DNA of 64,000 bases from contig OY987268.1 in assembly GCA_963920665.1 (NCBI GenBank), positions 16,804,501-16,868,500 on the forward strand, read 5' to 3'. Positions within the stretch are counted from its first letter, which is position 1, and every line of letters begins with the position of its first letter. The translations under genes and the position numbers were made by a program. Positions 1 through 12,082 of this stretch are shown here, piece after piece. This stretch comes from Straminergon stramineum (Eukaryota; Streptophyta; Bryopsida; Hypnales; Calliergonaceae). A model generated the notes under the pieces. The model was not told where the DNA came from, searched no databases, and was given only the letters and a program-made list of their open reading frames with translations.

Positions 1-795
1 ATCATAATCTACATGTGAAGCATTGCTCATGTCATTCCCTACTAAATATTGCAAAATTTATAAGCTTCTTTTTATTTCAATGTCAAGCCAGGTAGCTAAA
101 CTAGGATTATTTTATTTTACTTTATTTTTTAGATTGGTACTTGCACAGAAATATATTAATCATTCAATTCTAAATAATGAGATGAAAATTATGAGGAGTT
201 TTGTTTTGAGGTCACTAAAGGTAGAAAAAACATATAAAGTCATTTTTTCAACTCAATTATGAAAATTAAAGGATCCTAGGGTTGGATTTGTTTAAAAATT
301 AATATAGATGAAGGATTTGGCCTTGCTTTGAGTGCAAGTGTTTTGAAGCAATTCTGGGCCTCAAAACACTGCAGTTCTTTAGGGGCTAAGCATTTTGATT
401 AATCTGTACAAGTGCACTTTCATTGGGATATCACCTTAGAGATCATTTTGGGTGCAAGAGCCAAACCCTAGAGTTTTAATTTTTTAACACTATGCATGAA
501 TTTCTTATGCAATTTCAAATTAGGAGGTTGTATATCATTATTGAAGGGATAGTAGACAACCTCAATGATAGTATTCAATGATGAGTGGCCATAAACATTT
601 AGCCAAGTCTTGCTTACACCCAACTTGCTAATTGAGGGCCAAGCAAGCGTATTGGAAGAGATGAGTTGCTGTTGGTAACTATGGTTTAAGTTAGGGATCT
701 GATCCCGTCTCCTGTTTATGCTCTTACCTTTTTCCAAGTGGATTGACATTGACATTGTGCCATGAAATGCTTGTAGAAAGTTTTGTTCAAGGCAG
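1..795. other. AT-rich intron at the left edge of the window
   Basis: No coding exon can be supported here. The sequence is AT-rich, its short ORFs are low in complexity, and it ends in a usable acceptor (CAG at 793-795) just before the first recognisable exon. It is read as an intron, or several, of the gene that ends at 1822. It holds a dispersed repeat (525-733). A second stretch (about 290-390) resembles sequence at about 49835-49945, sharing the phrase ATATAGATGA and the words GCCTTGCTTT. Confidence 0.6.
525..733 (+). repeat. Dispersed repeat in the intron before a last-exon block (copy A)
   Basis: This block closely resembles 9974-10197, which lies in the last intron of the ALF4 gene. 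Shared words in the same order include GGAGGTTGTA, CATTTAGCCAAGTC, GCTTACACCCAA and GATGAGTTGCTGTTGGTAAC. The terminal part (TTAGGGATCTGATCCC here) appears in the opposite orientation in the other copy. It has no coding potential. A non-autonomous transposable element is likely, but no target duplication was seen. Confidence 0.7.
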
Positions 796-1822
796 GAGCA
801 CAGCCACAAAGGCCATTAAGGGCACTGTGGACGTACTACTGCCGGGTAAGGGGCTATTACCATCTCTTCAATCAGCTAGAAGTTCAGTTCCTGCCAATAA
901 ATCAAAGCTCTCCAGTATTCCTGCAGCTCAAGGAACAAAGTTCAATAGCAAAGCAGCGATCAATTGTAGGCAGATCTTGAATGAAATTCGCATGAAGAAC
1001 AAGTGGTCCAATCCAGTATTCAAATTGATGAACGAAGAGGACACCTCTCATGTCCCAAGGTTAGTATCAACTACTAGTTTCTTGTTTTGCTATTTTTTTT
1101 CGGAATTATGGCACTGCTGGTAGTCCATGCATAGGTAATGATTTTGTATCATTTTTTTCACATTCGACAGTACTGAAAATCATGTCCTGTTCCAGCCACG
1201 GAGTTCAGCCAATGTGGTTGGAATTGCTCACTAATCTTTCCAAGTCGGGTGGACTCCCTAATTGGATAAGGACATGATTTCCTAGTTGAAATATGTTGAC
1301 TTGTTCGAAGAGAATGTTTGTCAAGTACACCGTTTGTTTGAATTACTTCAAAACAAACTAATAGTTTGCATTGCATTTTTCAAAAAAATACTTTTTTTTG
1401 TAACTTATTTAATGACTACTTGGAAAAGTATAAGTATTATCTTGTCCTTGTGTCTTTTAATCTTTTCATACATATTGTATCCTAGTAGAAGAATGAAATA
1501 TTAATAATTTGTGGATCTTGCAGAAATTCAATAAATGGTGTAGTTGTTTACGTTTTCTTGACGATCCGCGTTTTCACAAATTTGATTTTGAGAGTCTCAG
1601 AATGTCACAAAGGTTTTTTTGACTGTGAGAGTCACCTGGAAAAATTCTGAGGTGAAGTGTGATGCCATGTGCAGATTTCGGTTCTCCTTGACCGTCGACA
1701 CGGGGAAGGAGAAGTATGAATGCCAAGGAGAGGCCAAGCCTGACAAGAAGCAAGGCATGGAATCTGTAGCATCAAGCATGTTAGCCATTCTAAAACAGAG
1801 GGGAGTTGCTGGACTTCCCTGA
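796..1822 (+). CDS. C-terminal exons of a dsRNA-binding-domain protein (5' part outside window)
   Basis: Two exons are supported, 796-1059 and 1675-1822 (stop TGA 1820-1822), joined by an intron with donor AG|GTTAGT and acceptor GTGCAG|ATT; phase 2 is kept across the join. The spliced protein ends in one dsRBD-like fold: helix 1 NCRQILNEIRMKNKW, then the strands of NPVFKLMNEE and RFRFSLTVDTGK, then the loop and basic helix start GEAKPDKKQG leading into ESVASSMLAILKQRG. The KK pair before the last helix is where dsRBDs contact RNA phosphates. A Ser/Lys-rich linker precedes the domain. The remaining domains lie left of the window, so the parent is not identified; a DExH-type RNA helicase or a DRB/RNase III-type protein are possibilities. 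Binding of double-stranded RNA is inferred from the fold. Confidence is high for the domain and low for the gene name. Confidence 0.75.
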
Positions 1823-3545
1823 AGAGTGTTCATTGCTATCTGATTGAAGCAATTGTAGATTATGTCATATTGTATATTGGTCACATTTTCGCCCTTAGAA
1901 CTATTGAATGTCAAGTGGGTGAAGCATCTTACTTTCTGCCCCTAACATCATCATCCCAACACATTTGACCATGATTCAAATCAGAACAAGTCTGTGTTGT
2001 GGCAAGTGCATCATAGCTGCATATTTGTAATATTTCACTGTAGTTTTAAAAACTGGCTGAATCTCTCAGAAGAAACTATTCATTGCTGTTTAGTTCGTAG
2101 CACGTGTATATGAAGGTCGTGCATTCTGGATTCCGATTAGTCTGTTCGTGCATTGGAGCAATCTAAGGTATGTAGACCCATTGACAGTGGACCCTTTGGT
2201 CACCCTGCATCCTGCACATATTTAGACTGATCAGTTTCACAATTTTCTTGTTGCAGTAGAACAACAAATTCAAGAGTTTTTCACTCATATTTAGGTCCAA
2301 CTCGTTTTTCAATAAAAAAATAGGCATTATAGGTGGTCAAAGTAAATACATATAGCTTCCTCCTGTGGAATAGAATTACAGTTCAAAAGCTTCATTTTGT
2401 TAGTATTTCTCAAAAGCAAAAGAAATCATTTTGAATGTCAAAATTGAGGGAAAAAGCTCAATGCATTGAAAGACATTAGATAGTGTCCAATTTTTTAATA
2501 AACAACCCCATATAAAATTAAAAAAACAACTAAAATGTCTTGAACTCAACTCAATGATGTGGACATAGCATCAATAAAGTTGCACACAAAAAATCAGATG
2601 AAAATCATCCATCCTTTAATATGCACAAAGCTTTAGTTGTTTGACCATCCAAAGGATACAAAACATCCTCAACATCCTTCTAGGGCTAATAGCACCTAGT
2701 ATGAGATTATCTCCCAAGTACTCAAACACAAAATAAGGTCACTTTAGAAGTTAATAGTTGAATCCTTGAATATAGTGGCTTGCAAATCATGATTATTGTT
2801 TAAAAAATGAACTAGAGTTAAATGACCCCAAAAACAAAAAGATTTGACTCCACAAACTTGATAACCACTTGTTGTAATTAGTTATCAACTACAAGAAAGT
2901 AGTGTAGAGATGCCTCTTCTTCAAGCTAGAGATGAATAGCATAAGTTAGTATGATGTTTAGAGTGCATTTTTTTCTTTAGAGCACACTCACAATGCAACA
3001 CCTAAAGAACCACAACACAATACCTATTCAACCATTAAATATCTACATCATTACCTTCACGAGAAGTCCAACAATGTAAATGAATCCATTGTTGAAAAAT
3101 ATATTTAATTTGTTGTTGAAAAATGAAATCAACAATAGAGTTATCCTCAAAGTTGTAAGCATAGGACCAAAACCTCAATTTGTAGAGAAGATAATTCAAT
3201 GTGATTAGAATGCATGCAATCATGGTGTTTTAAAGTTGCATGGGTGACACCAAAAACAATTCAATGTGACTAGAGTGCATGCAATCATACCTTGTTATCA
3301 TTCCAACAAAATAATAGGACTCAAATACAATCTAGAATAAGAATTGAAAGATGGATGAAAAGTAACATTTCATTTCACGACTTTAATGACTTTATAACAA
3401 TGAAATTGAAGCTACCATGACGTACTGACTCAAAATTCCAATCAACCATTACGTCAACAAATTAAAGATTTGAAAAAGTGCATAAGTTACCATTTCTGAT
3501 CTGATCCATGTAGGTCGTGCCTAGGAAAGTAGAAGCTCACCAAAC

Positions 3546-3803
3546 TAGAAATCTCCCATTTGTGTTACTTCTTTCTACTTCACAATGTAATGCAATGCTC
3601 TTGCATAGCTTACCAACAACAAAAGTCATGCTCTAGGAGTATTTCACGAAGGAAATATTGTTAAATTCAATGGATAGAAATCTCCCATTTGTGTTACTTC
3701 TTTCTACTTCACAATGTAATGCAATGCTCTTGCATAGCTTACCAACAACAAAAGTCATGCTCTAGGAGTATTTCACGAAGGAAATATTGTTAAATTCAAT
3801 GGA
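3546..3803 (+). repeat. Perfect 129-bp tandem duplication
   Basis: The block starting TAGAAATCTCCCATTTG at 3546 recurs at 3675 with no difference found by eye, ending just after AATGGATAGA. Two head-to-tail copies without visible divergence indicate a recent duplication or an assembly artefact. It contains no gene. Confidence 0.9.
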
Positions 3804-4690
3804 TAGATAGAAATGAAGCAATGTGTAGCTAGGACAATAGATGCAAGAAGCAAAGAGAAACACAAACCTTAAGCCCTTAACCCCGTCTGTGTAACCCCAA
3901 GTGTAATACTCACACAAATCTAGCTTGCAAAAGAGATATTTATCAAGGAAAGTATCACCCACCAGGGTGCCATAACCAAATTTCAAGCTCTTTTTCTCCA
4001 ACTTATCGACATCTTGCTTCAAAGAAATTTATGAGAACATCATATTAAAATCTCAAGCCCCAATATATAGCAATATCTGCAACAACATACCACTAGCAAA
4101 GCATACTTTGGACAAAGCTGAAAAATTAAAAAGGAATCTTAGTGATAGTACCATAGCCAAGAGCTTCCTAGAGACACTTCACAAAAGACTACAATCCTAT
4201 TTGCAATCAACTCAAAATTGAATCAATCCTAATCGCCATACTGACAAAAAGAAGAAGAGGAAGAGGACAAGTGAAATCAACCCTACATGAAGCTTCAAAG
4301 ACAAGGGAGAAAAACAAGAATGCAAGGATGCGAGCAATTGGGCATACTGCGAAGTATTGACTACTACGATTGAAGTAGAGAAAAAACAATGTAATCTTAA
4401 TACTCAGTACAAATTAGTTCTACAACAGAAATGTTGAGTCTTGGGTGCAATCACAAACTACATTTAAACATAACTCCTTGAACTCTTACATATTTTTGCT
4501 TATATCTTTGTAATTCTATATTCTTTACTTCAATTTCATCGAATTCATCATACAGCAAGTGTGATTTTTTAAAAGTCAAGCATTGGATGCAGGAGAAGTT
4601 TTGTGGTCAAAGAAGCCCTTGGGCACCTCTTTGCTCCGATTTTGGACATACGAGCGTGAAGGGGTTAATATTCCGTCTACTAAAGCCAAT

Positions 4691-4707
4691 TAGGGTTTTA
4701 GGGTTTA
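4691..4707 (+). promoter_or_regulatory. Telo-box pair upstream of the ALF4-like gene
   Basis: TAGGGTTTTAGGGTTTA contains two overlapping copies of the plant telo-box (AAACCCTA on the other strand). It lies about 350 bp upstream of the ATG at 5055. Telo-boxes are common in promoters of plant growth and housekeeping genes; its use here is inferred from position. Confidence 0.5.
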
Positions 4708-5054
4708 GCCCTGAGGGCTGCAGCAACGACGTGGAGCTTTGATGGTGGAATATTCTGTCGTTGCCTTATGTTGTGGTTGTCGTCGTCTGTCTTCCGTGCA
4801 TTGGCCGACTGACTGACTGCCGACTGGCCCTACCTTTCGGAATTGGTTGACTTCATGAGCCTGCATTTTGCTTTGCACCAAAGCAAGAACCAGCACGGAC
4901 AGCGAAATCTACCGAATGCCGTTGAATCAGTCGAACTCTTGTTTTTTGCCAATTTCCCGAGGCAGGCATTCCTTTGGACATTCATCTTGTGTTAATAGTT
5001 TCATCATGTCGCTTTGAGGTTTTAATACATTCGTGTTGTTAGTTCGGACGGGCG

Positions 5055-8000
5055 ATGGCGGCAATGTCTCTGTCGGAGCGATTGCGCCAGGCTGCTGATC
5101 GCTGCTGCCAGGTACCCATTCTTCTTCAATGGTCTTGCTCCTTCCATGTCTTTCGCTTCTTCGGTGATCTGGCGATGATGGAAATTGAGTTGAGCTCAGT
5201 TAATCGAATTTTCTATGGAGATTTCAGGATGAAGGGTTTGAGGCAATGGAAGCTTCCAATCGATTGTTTTTGGATCTGCTTGAAAGTCCACTTCATGATC
5301 GGGAGCTCAAGCAAGCTTCGCCAGTGAAATGGCTGACTGAATGCGAGCAAGCACTTCAGCAAGCTCGGGAGTTGTTGGATCCCTCCTCTTCTTTTGGTTT
5401 GGTAATTTATCGTTTGCTCATGGTACTTTGCAATCTACAAATTTGAGACAATAATGAGATTAGCTGATGCTAAAATTCTTGGGTACTCATGCGTTGGCCG
5501 GACATGGCGTGCAGGTGCTATGTGAGAAAATAGGGTTGGAGCTTCCGAGGGTGATCATGAAGTTCGTGAACCTGTCTCAGGCGTGTCAAGATCACTGTCT
5601 GAGCATCGTCGAGGCTTTGGCGGAGAATTGCAGCCCTCGTGAAATGTTCACAGCTTTCATGGAGGTAATCCTAATAATATCCTCACTCGAATTCTCACTC
5701 AGTTCTGCTTGCTTCGAGATAATTTGGGTTTTGAATGTGGATCTGTTGAAAACCGTGAAGCCTTTGGTTATGGTGTGACCTCGTTGTACAATGAATCAAA
5801 GTGGCTGAGGAGGGACTCGTATGGTCGGCTATTGTGCTGCAGGCCTTGAATATGTACACAGCTCCTCAGACTTTGATCTGCTGTATTCCTCTCGTACAGG
5901 GACTCTCTTTAGGTGAGTTCACTCCCACATGTCGAAAGACTTGAGCCACCTTCGTGGATGATTTTTTGTTCAAAGTTTTGGCAATGTTATTAAATAGGTG
6001 TACAGATTGCATTAAAACAGCTTTACTAATTAATCGACATGTGAGGCTCCATTGTAGAATCACCTATCAATAGAGCAATAAAGCAATGAGTTCAAGAGTG
6101 GCTACATCCTCACAAGGCATCTTTTGAGGCTAGATCCTAGATACATATATCAATAGAATAATAAAACCATGAGTCAAAGAGTGGACATGCTTACAATGAA
6201 TCTTTTGAGTTACATACTTGAATTGTATTCCGGCTTTTGTGCAGCGTTCTCACGCCTTCAAAGGCGGCAGGCTCGGTTTTTCCAGGAGGCCAGTTCAGGG
6301 CTTCTTGCTTTAGTTCGTTTGACCGCGCAAGATGAAGGAGACGGCGAGGAGGACGAAGAAGAGACTTTCATTGAGACCGTTCAGGGGATGGACGGACAGA
6401 ACGTGGTACCTCTTGAACTAGTTAATGCTGCAATCATGAAGAACATTGTGCACCTTGCCCAAATTGTCAGAGGAGCATGCGATGCTGTGGATGTAAGTTT
6501 CTCGTTCTGAGATGTGTGCCTTACTGTTGCCTTACACCTACTGTGCACCCTCTAAAGTATGAGCATGGCTTTCAGCTGTTTTAAGTGGTTTCTCTTATTA
6601 GAATGAAGGACATTATAATATAGTTCTTGTCCTCATTTTTGAGAGTGTTCCAAATCCCCCAAAATGCATTGATATTATTTGGATATTTTATGACTAAGTT
6701 ATGAATTCTCAAAGTTGCGGTCATAGGGTGAGTAAAACCGTGGGTAGGCTTTTACTATTCAGCTGCTGTACACAGTCACTCACTATATTTTATATCCACT
6801 TATACAGCAGCAGGTCTTCTATGAGAAAGGGTTCACTACCTTATAGTTTAAGATCATCAACGTTGCCAATATTGTCTGCCTACTTATGCTCAAGGTGTGG
6901 AGGAGCTGCAGGTTGACGAACAGCGTGAAGATTTTCAGCGAAGACTTGGAATGTTTGCACTTCAGATACTGGTGCGTACTCGTTTCTCACTTTTGAAAGC
7001 TGGCAATTGTTAGCCCTCAGTTTACACCAAAATCTTGTTCATTGTTCCGATTATGTGCTTTTTTAGCTTTCAATTGAAGAAGACTGGGAGAATGTCTGTC
7101 CTTGCTGAAGTCAGTCTTTATTTTTGGTTGTGACGTGATTGCAGGGCATCACTGGGGAAAAGATTGCTCAGACAGAATGGGAAGTTCCAGCTTCCATGAT
7201 GGAGCTTGTTGCGCTGCTACCGCTCTGCAATCTTTCCATATGTCTATTGCTTACAAAAGATCAGATTGAAGTTCTTGTTGAGACGACATCCGATGGTAAG
7301 AACTTCCTCTTTGTGACACACCGGACCGATATTGGTGGTGGTTATGTTTTTTTCTTTGTGGCTCTATGTAGATAATTGATTGAGGATAGAAAACTGTCTA
7401 TGAAACACAAGGAATTTATTTAGCAAGAAGGTGCGGTGCCTGGAAATCGTGAATATCATGCATGACGAAAGTGTGGGGCCAACACTTAGTCTCTACTCTT
7501 TTCAGCTAGATTTTGTAAGTAGTCTCTTCCTCAAGTATTCTCTCCTCAGGTTCCCCTTTAGGCATTGTAGTTAAGCGACAGGTTGCCATGTCTATGTTAA
7601 CCTTGCTGTAGGAAAATTGATGTCGTTCGTACTTCGCTATACTGAATTTGTGGTCTCTTTCTGGATGTGACAGGAAGTCCTGACGAGACGGCTAAAAATG
7701 AACAGGGAAAAGTAGAAGCCACAAAAGGAGCCGCGCTTGCAGGTTAACTGTCCTAGAATATTCACCGTTATGTTTGTAGCTACTATTTTTCTATCCTGAG
7801 TGTTTTCTCTTGAAGTAAATGAACTAATACATTTTTATCTGCTTCTGTTGACATACACCCGATTAAGTGTGCCCAACTTTGACGAGTGGGGTAACATTCC
7901 AATATTATCAAATAATATGAGTTCAACTTACAGAATATGCTTTGATCAACAGCTACAATCATGATTTAAACCTATTAAGAGCTTCGACATCTTGTACTCT

Positions 8001-10588
8001 CACGGTCATTTTAAGTGGACATTGGACTTTCTCAAGCAAGAATAATTATATAAGGTGGGCTTGGGCTGCATTGTTGAGCTTTATCTCTTTGAAAAACGTT
8101 TCAAGATTCTCCTGTCTCGTTCCTCTTGCGTTTGAAGCTATTTTCTTAGTGCTAATCCAGGCCTTAACTTTCTGTGGTCAGGACAGCCTACTGGACTCTA
8201 TCTAATAACCAAGGTGCAGAAGCTGCCAAAGTTACCCTCAACTCTATTAGAGAAGGGCTCCAGACAACTGGGAGGAAAGGGATCGTATCTGCTTTGTCCA
8301 TTGCATCGTTACTGCTAGCGGGACGTTCATCAAGGCCCTTATCGTCAGTGCCTGCATTTGGATTGACGCTTGTTGAAATAATTCTTAAGTTGGCGTCCTC
8401 CTTGCGATTTTCTTCTGATGTTGAAGAGGAGGACGGTTGCCTAGCTCTGACCGTACAAATTTTGCCTGCTCTTCAGGTTCACCCTGTCCATTTCTTATCA
8501 GAATGGTCACGTTATTCCTGGAATGTTTGTTTCTTTTGATATTTCTTGAAATCTTCTCTTGCAATTTCGAAGCTACAAGGTCTCAAAATGAGGTACTGAG
8601 TCGTAGATAAATGTGATTTTGTTGCTGATGCAAAACAATCATGGCAGTCAAAATCTACAGAAGGTTGAACATATATTTGTTCATTCTGTCAAGTTTAGTT
8701 TCCGCGCATGAGTCATTCTAATCCTCGAATCTGTGTACCTGGATTCCAGAGGCTTCAAAACGTGGTTGTGTATGCATCCAGCGTGGAGATCAGGCGCCAA
8801 GGTTATGCTGCGTTAAGAAAAGTGAACCTCCTTACTTTTATGGCATGTCTTTGTATTTCATGCGTTATGATATATGTGAAATAGTGTCTCGAAGGATATA
8901 TTACCCAAATCTTGCGAGCAATTAGGTGACAATATATCTTGCGAGAGGCATATTCTTGTGATTGACGCCATCCTGCCTGTAAATGGTTCTATGTGGGTTC
9001 TACTCTTTTTATTCAAGCTACGTGCAAATTAATACCAGGTCATTCAAGAGGTAATTCCTCCCACTTCCAGGTTGCAATGTCTGCAAATGCTCATCAACAA
9101 TTGCCTTTTCCCGTCGATGGTAAAACTCACCCAAGCTTCTCGAATTCGATTTCTAATTTGGATTTTAAAACGTAATTTCTGTTCATCAGTTTTCCCCTCA
9201 CGTAAAATGAATCTTGTCTTCGAGAATGTTAGATTTGTGGTGCACCTTGTTTCTGAACGAGAATCCTGTTGCAGGTATCACTTCACTTGATCTGTGTAAG
9301 AAATGAGGTTGACAGAGCTTGGCCTTCAAGATCTCATCAGCAAGGTCAACCAAGTACTGATGTACATCCTATAAGGGACGGACAACAAATTGAACATGTG
9401 GCATCTCCTTTCCTCAGTAATGATATTCTTGAAGTAATCGGAAATGTACTGAGACCAGGGACTGGGGCTCCCCCTGATTTACCAGCGCAAATTGATTCTG
9501 TAAGTTCAGTCATGGGAACTTTCATATTGTGGATGCTTTATCCTGTGAGATGAAGCAACTAAGAATGTTGCTATTAAGAGACAGTGCAATATGATTTCAG
9601 TGGCTGAAGTATTCTTGTAACTTGCAAACCGTTTTTTGAAACTTGCAAATGCACTTCTTTTACTTCTGTTACTGAGTCTTTTTCTACGGCACGTGATATA
9701 GGTACAAAGTGCTCTCAATCTCTATCGATTCATCCTCATCCGAGAATCCTCAGGTTTGTCTACAAACCCTCAAATGTTTTCCCTAAATTTTACTATGGTT
9801 TTCCAATCTGCAGTAAGGTAGAGGATTCTATTTGCGTCACTTCCAGCGTTTTCAACAATATGTGCTTTCTTTGAGAGACCAGCATAGAGCTGTGAAGAGG
9901 CCACTTTGGGTACTACAGGCGAAGTCTCTTGAGATCGGGTCACAAAGTATGATTTTTTTATGCAATCAAAGTGGGAGGTTGTAGACCACAATCGAAGGGA
10001 CTGTATACAACCTCTTTTCCATTCAATGATCGGAGGCCAGAGGCATTTAGCCAAGTCATGCTTACACCCAATTTACTAATTGATGATCAACCAAGTGTAT
10101 GAATAGATGAGTTGCTGTTGGTAACAGAGGTCGGTAGAGGAGACATGATCGGGTCCCTAACAGTTTTCTTATCCTCTACTGAAGTCAGGAACTGACCAAC
10201 TTCAAATCAATGTGCATTGATTTTTTCTCGAGCAGGGAAGACGAACTACACAGGAGTGTTATCAAAAGAGGCCTTAACAAAGGCTCGCCTGCAGTGGTTG
10301 CTGCCTCTGCGTGAATTGCTGGGAGGGGTGAGCTTGGGACTCGTGATGGAGGACAATGAGATGTCGGCCGACATGAGCCTCGCCATCGATACATTACAAA
10401 GCGTCGTATATCGCTGTATTGAGCTCAACGAGGAGGCCCTTGCTCGGTTTGAGCTGCCCCTTTCACCTCCTCTTAAGCAGATCAACGATCGCACTGTCTC
10501 TGTCTCCGATACTCCTAAACCCTTTTCCTATAGCTCCAATCTTGCTCATATGGTCTTCTATACCGAAAATTTTAGTACAGATAGCTAA
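5055..10588 (+). CDS. ALF4: ALF4/glomulin-family protein, 14 exons
   Basis: Exons: 5055-5111, 5228-5401, 5515-5664, 5843-5912, 6245-6492, 6912-6971, 7145-7295, 7674-7742, 8220-8476, 8750-8821, 9039-9119, 9275-9499, 9702-9753 and 10236-10588. All joins are GT-AG and phase-consistent, giving 672 residues, close to Arabidopsis ALF4 (about 630). The protein is an alpha-helical repeat protein with an acidic loop (residues about 180-190). The family signature is clearest at the C-terminus: VLRPGTGAPPDLP, then SALNLYRFILIRE, GKTNYTGVLS (556-565), WLLPLRELL (576-584) and YRCIEL (614-619). Glomulin and ALF4 (family of Pfam PF08568) bind RBX1 and restrain SCF-type ubiquitin ligases; Arabidopsis alf4 mutants lack lateral roots. 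A role in tuning cullin-RING ligases is inferred. The ATG has good context (GGCGATGG). The last intron carries a dispersed repeat. Exon 6 is short and its acceptor was chosen by phase. Confidence 0.87.
6067..6222 (+). repeat. Degenerate tandem duplication inside ALF4 intron 4
   Basis: ATCAATAGAGCAATAAAGCAATGAG (split as 6067-6091) recurs in altered form from about 6150. Both copies continue with AAGAGTGG, then CTTTTGAG. The unit is about 80 bp. It lies between exons 4 and 5 and is noncoding. Confidence 0.65.
9974..10197 (+). repeat. Dispersed repeat in the last intron of ALF4 (copy B)
   Basis: Related to 525-733 and placed similarly, within the last 300 bases of an intron just before a downstream exon. 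Shared words include GGAGGTTGTA, CATTTAGCCAAGTCATGCTT and GATGAGTTGCTGTTGGTAAC. The end (AGGAGACATGATCGGGTCCC) is the reverse complement of the corresponding part of copy A, so that segment has been inverted in one of the two copies. Confidence 0.7.
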
Positions 10589-12082
10589 TTCCATCACTAT
10601 GAAGTATGTTGATGTACTCTCTGTACAATGGGCTGAGTTTGAATTGCCCTTCAATCTTGATTCACCACACCACGTTTGTCCAAGGCTCTTGTTTCTCCTA
10701 TAGCGCAGGCAAAACGAGCCACGTCGAAGTTGGCACTAGCACTCTAGTGGAAACCCATTTATTGGCTCTGCACGAAGCTTTTCATCAACAAAGGCTACAT
10801 GTCAAAGTTTGAGTAGGACCTTCACGAACAAAACATGACACAACATTTAGAGAATGCGAGATTGTGGATCCCAATTTATCATATCTATTGAGATGGTGAA
10901 GTTTTCGAGAAACTAGCTTTTTTCCAAACGTCTCCAATTTGTTGCAGTCCTAGACTGCACGATTTCGGTGGTTTGTCACACTATTTTAACAAAAATACGA
11001 GCATCCGAGTAGTCCCGCTCCGCTCTAGACCAAGCTCATGTCGAATATTGGCAACACTAACAACGTCCTCAAGAATTGGAAGGAACATACACTACCAATT
11101 TGTACACTTCTGCCCAACCTGTTACAATCATATACAGTGATTGCAAAATCTGAGTCCATGTTTTGTTCAGTTCCACTTCGTAAGCCATACATAGAAAATG
11201 AGTGGACAAAATCTAAATGAGCAAACATGAATGTTATAGTATCTTATGTTAATTACAACCCTCAAAAAGAATTGAAACAACAAAGCAATTATGGTTTGGA
11301 AGTAAATGAATTCCAAAGCTAACCACCCCATAGACTAAATTGTTGAGGTGGTTTGGTAACTACTACAAAAATCACTTGTACTTATTTTTTGAAGCACATA
11401 TACATCAACATTTCACAATACCAATGGGGTGGATCTTGAACAACATGCAATCAAATAATGAAGCCATTGTGACTCAAAAAAGAAGCATAGGCGATTTTGG
11501 AGTGATTACCATAACCACCTCAGCAATTGAGTCTATGGGTGGTTAGCTTTGGAATTCATTTACATCCAAACTATAATTACTTTTTGCTTCAAATTTCTTC
11601 AAGATTATAATGCACACAGGATACTACAACATTCATGTTTGCTCATGTGAATTTTGTCCACTCGATTTCAACATATGACACATGGAGTGAAACTAAACTC
11701 ATCATAGACTCAGTTTTTGTAATTACTATACCTACCAACCACACATCACCCTCAGAGTTGGCAACTTAATCAACATCCACTTGTTTTTCAACAATAGTTG
11801 AAAAGAGAAACACGAAACAAAATTATAAGAGAAACTATGAACAAAGCTACGTTCTTCCCTACTAGAACAACCTCATGTGAATAGTGGCAACATTGACAAG
11901 AATTGGAAGCAACAAAACCACACCAGCAGCAACAAAACTGCCAGCTTCGTCTCAAAAAAACAATGCACACCCAAAAATGAGTCCGCGGAAAGAGGCTTGT
12001 TTCGTTTCCTCTTCCACTTCTACAATCTTCTCCTCACCTTCACACACTCTCTTTCTACCAGTCTATCTATCTCTTATCTCTC
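10589..12082. other. Shared 3' region between convergent ALF4 and EGT1 genes
   Basis: The stop codons of the two convergent genes are about 1.5 kb apart. No gene lies between them. Most of the interval is a foldback repeat (11144-11720). A phrase around 11041 (GGCAACACTAACAAC) is partly repeated in direct orientation near 11886. Pyrimidine-rich sequence at about 12000-12080 is probably the EGT1 3' UTR, read on the minus strand. Confidence 0.6.
11144..11720. mobile_element. Foldback element (long inverted repeat, about 220-bp arms)
   Basis: The arm at 11144-11362 is matched, with moderate divergence, by the reverse complement of 11503-11720; the spacer is about 140 bp. Strongest stretches are GTAAATGAATTCCAAAGCTA with CACCCCATAGACT near 11300, against their complement near 11540, and GAGCAAACATGAATGTTATA against its complement near 11640. 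There is no ORF in the arms or spacer. The structure fits a MITE or foldback transposon. Lying between convergent genes, it could form a long hairpin in read-through transcripts. Confidence 0.8.

Larger units (their letters stand above)
1823..5054. other. Intergenic region with a perfect tandem duplication and the ALF4 promoter
   Basis: No gene is seen. The first few hundred bases probably hold the 3' UTR of the upstream gene. The middle (2300-4560) is AT-rich and repeat-like and includes the 129-bp tandem duplication listed separately. From about 4690 the composition becomes more GC-rich, with a telo-box and GACTGACTGACTGCC short repeats near 4808. This is the likely promoter and 5' UTR of the gene starting at 5055. 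Confidence 0.6.

Noticed and set aside
8895..8994. An open frame in the ALF4 gene (DILPKSCEQLGDN and onward) that could extend exon 10
   Set aside because: Joining exon 10 directly to 9039 gives LRKVIQEVIPPTSRL, which matches the family pattern far better, with a good acceptor; the alternative has a poor acceptor context and no donor in phase.
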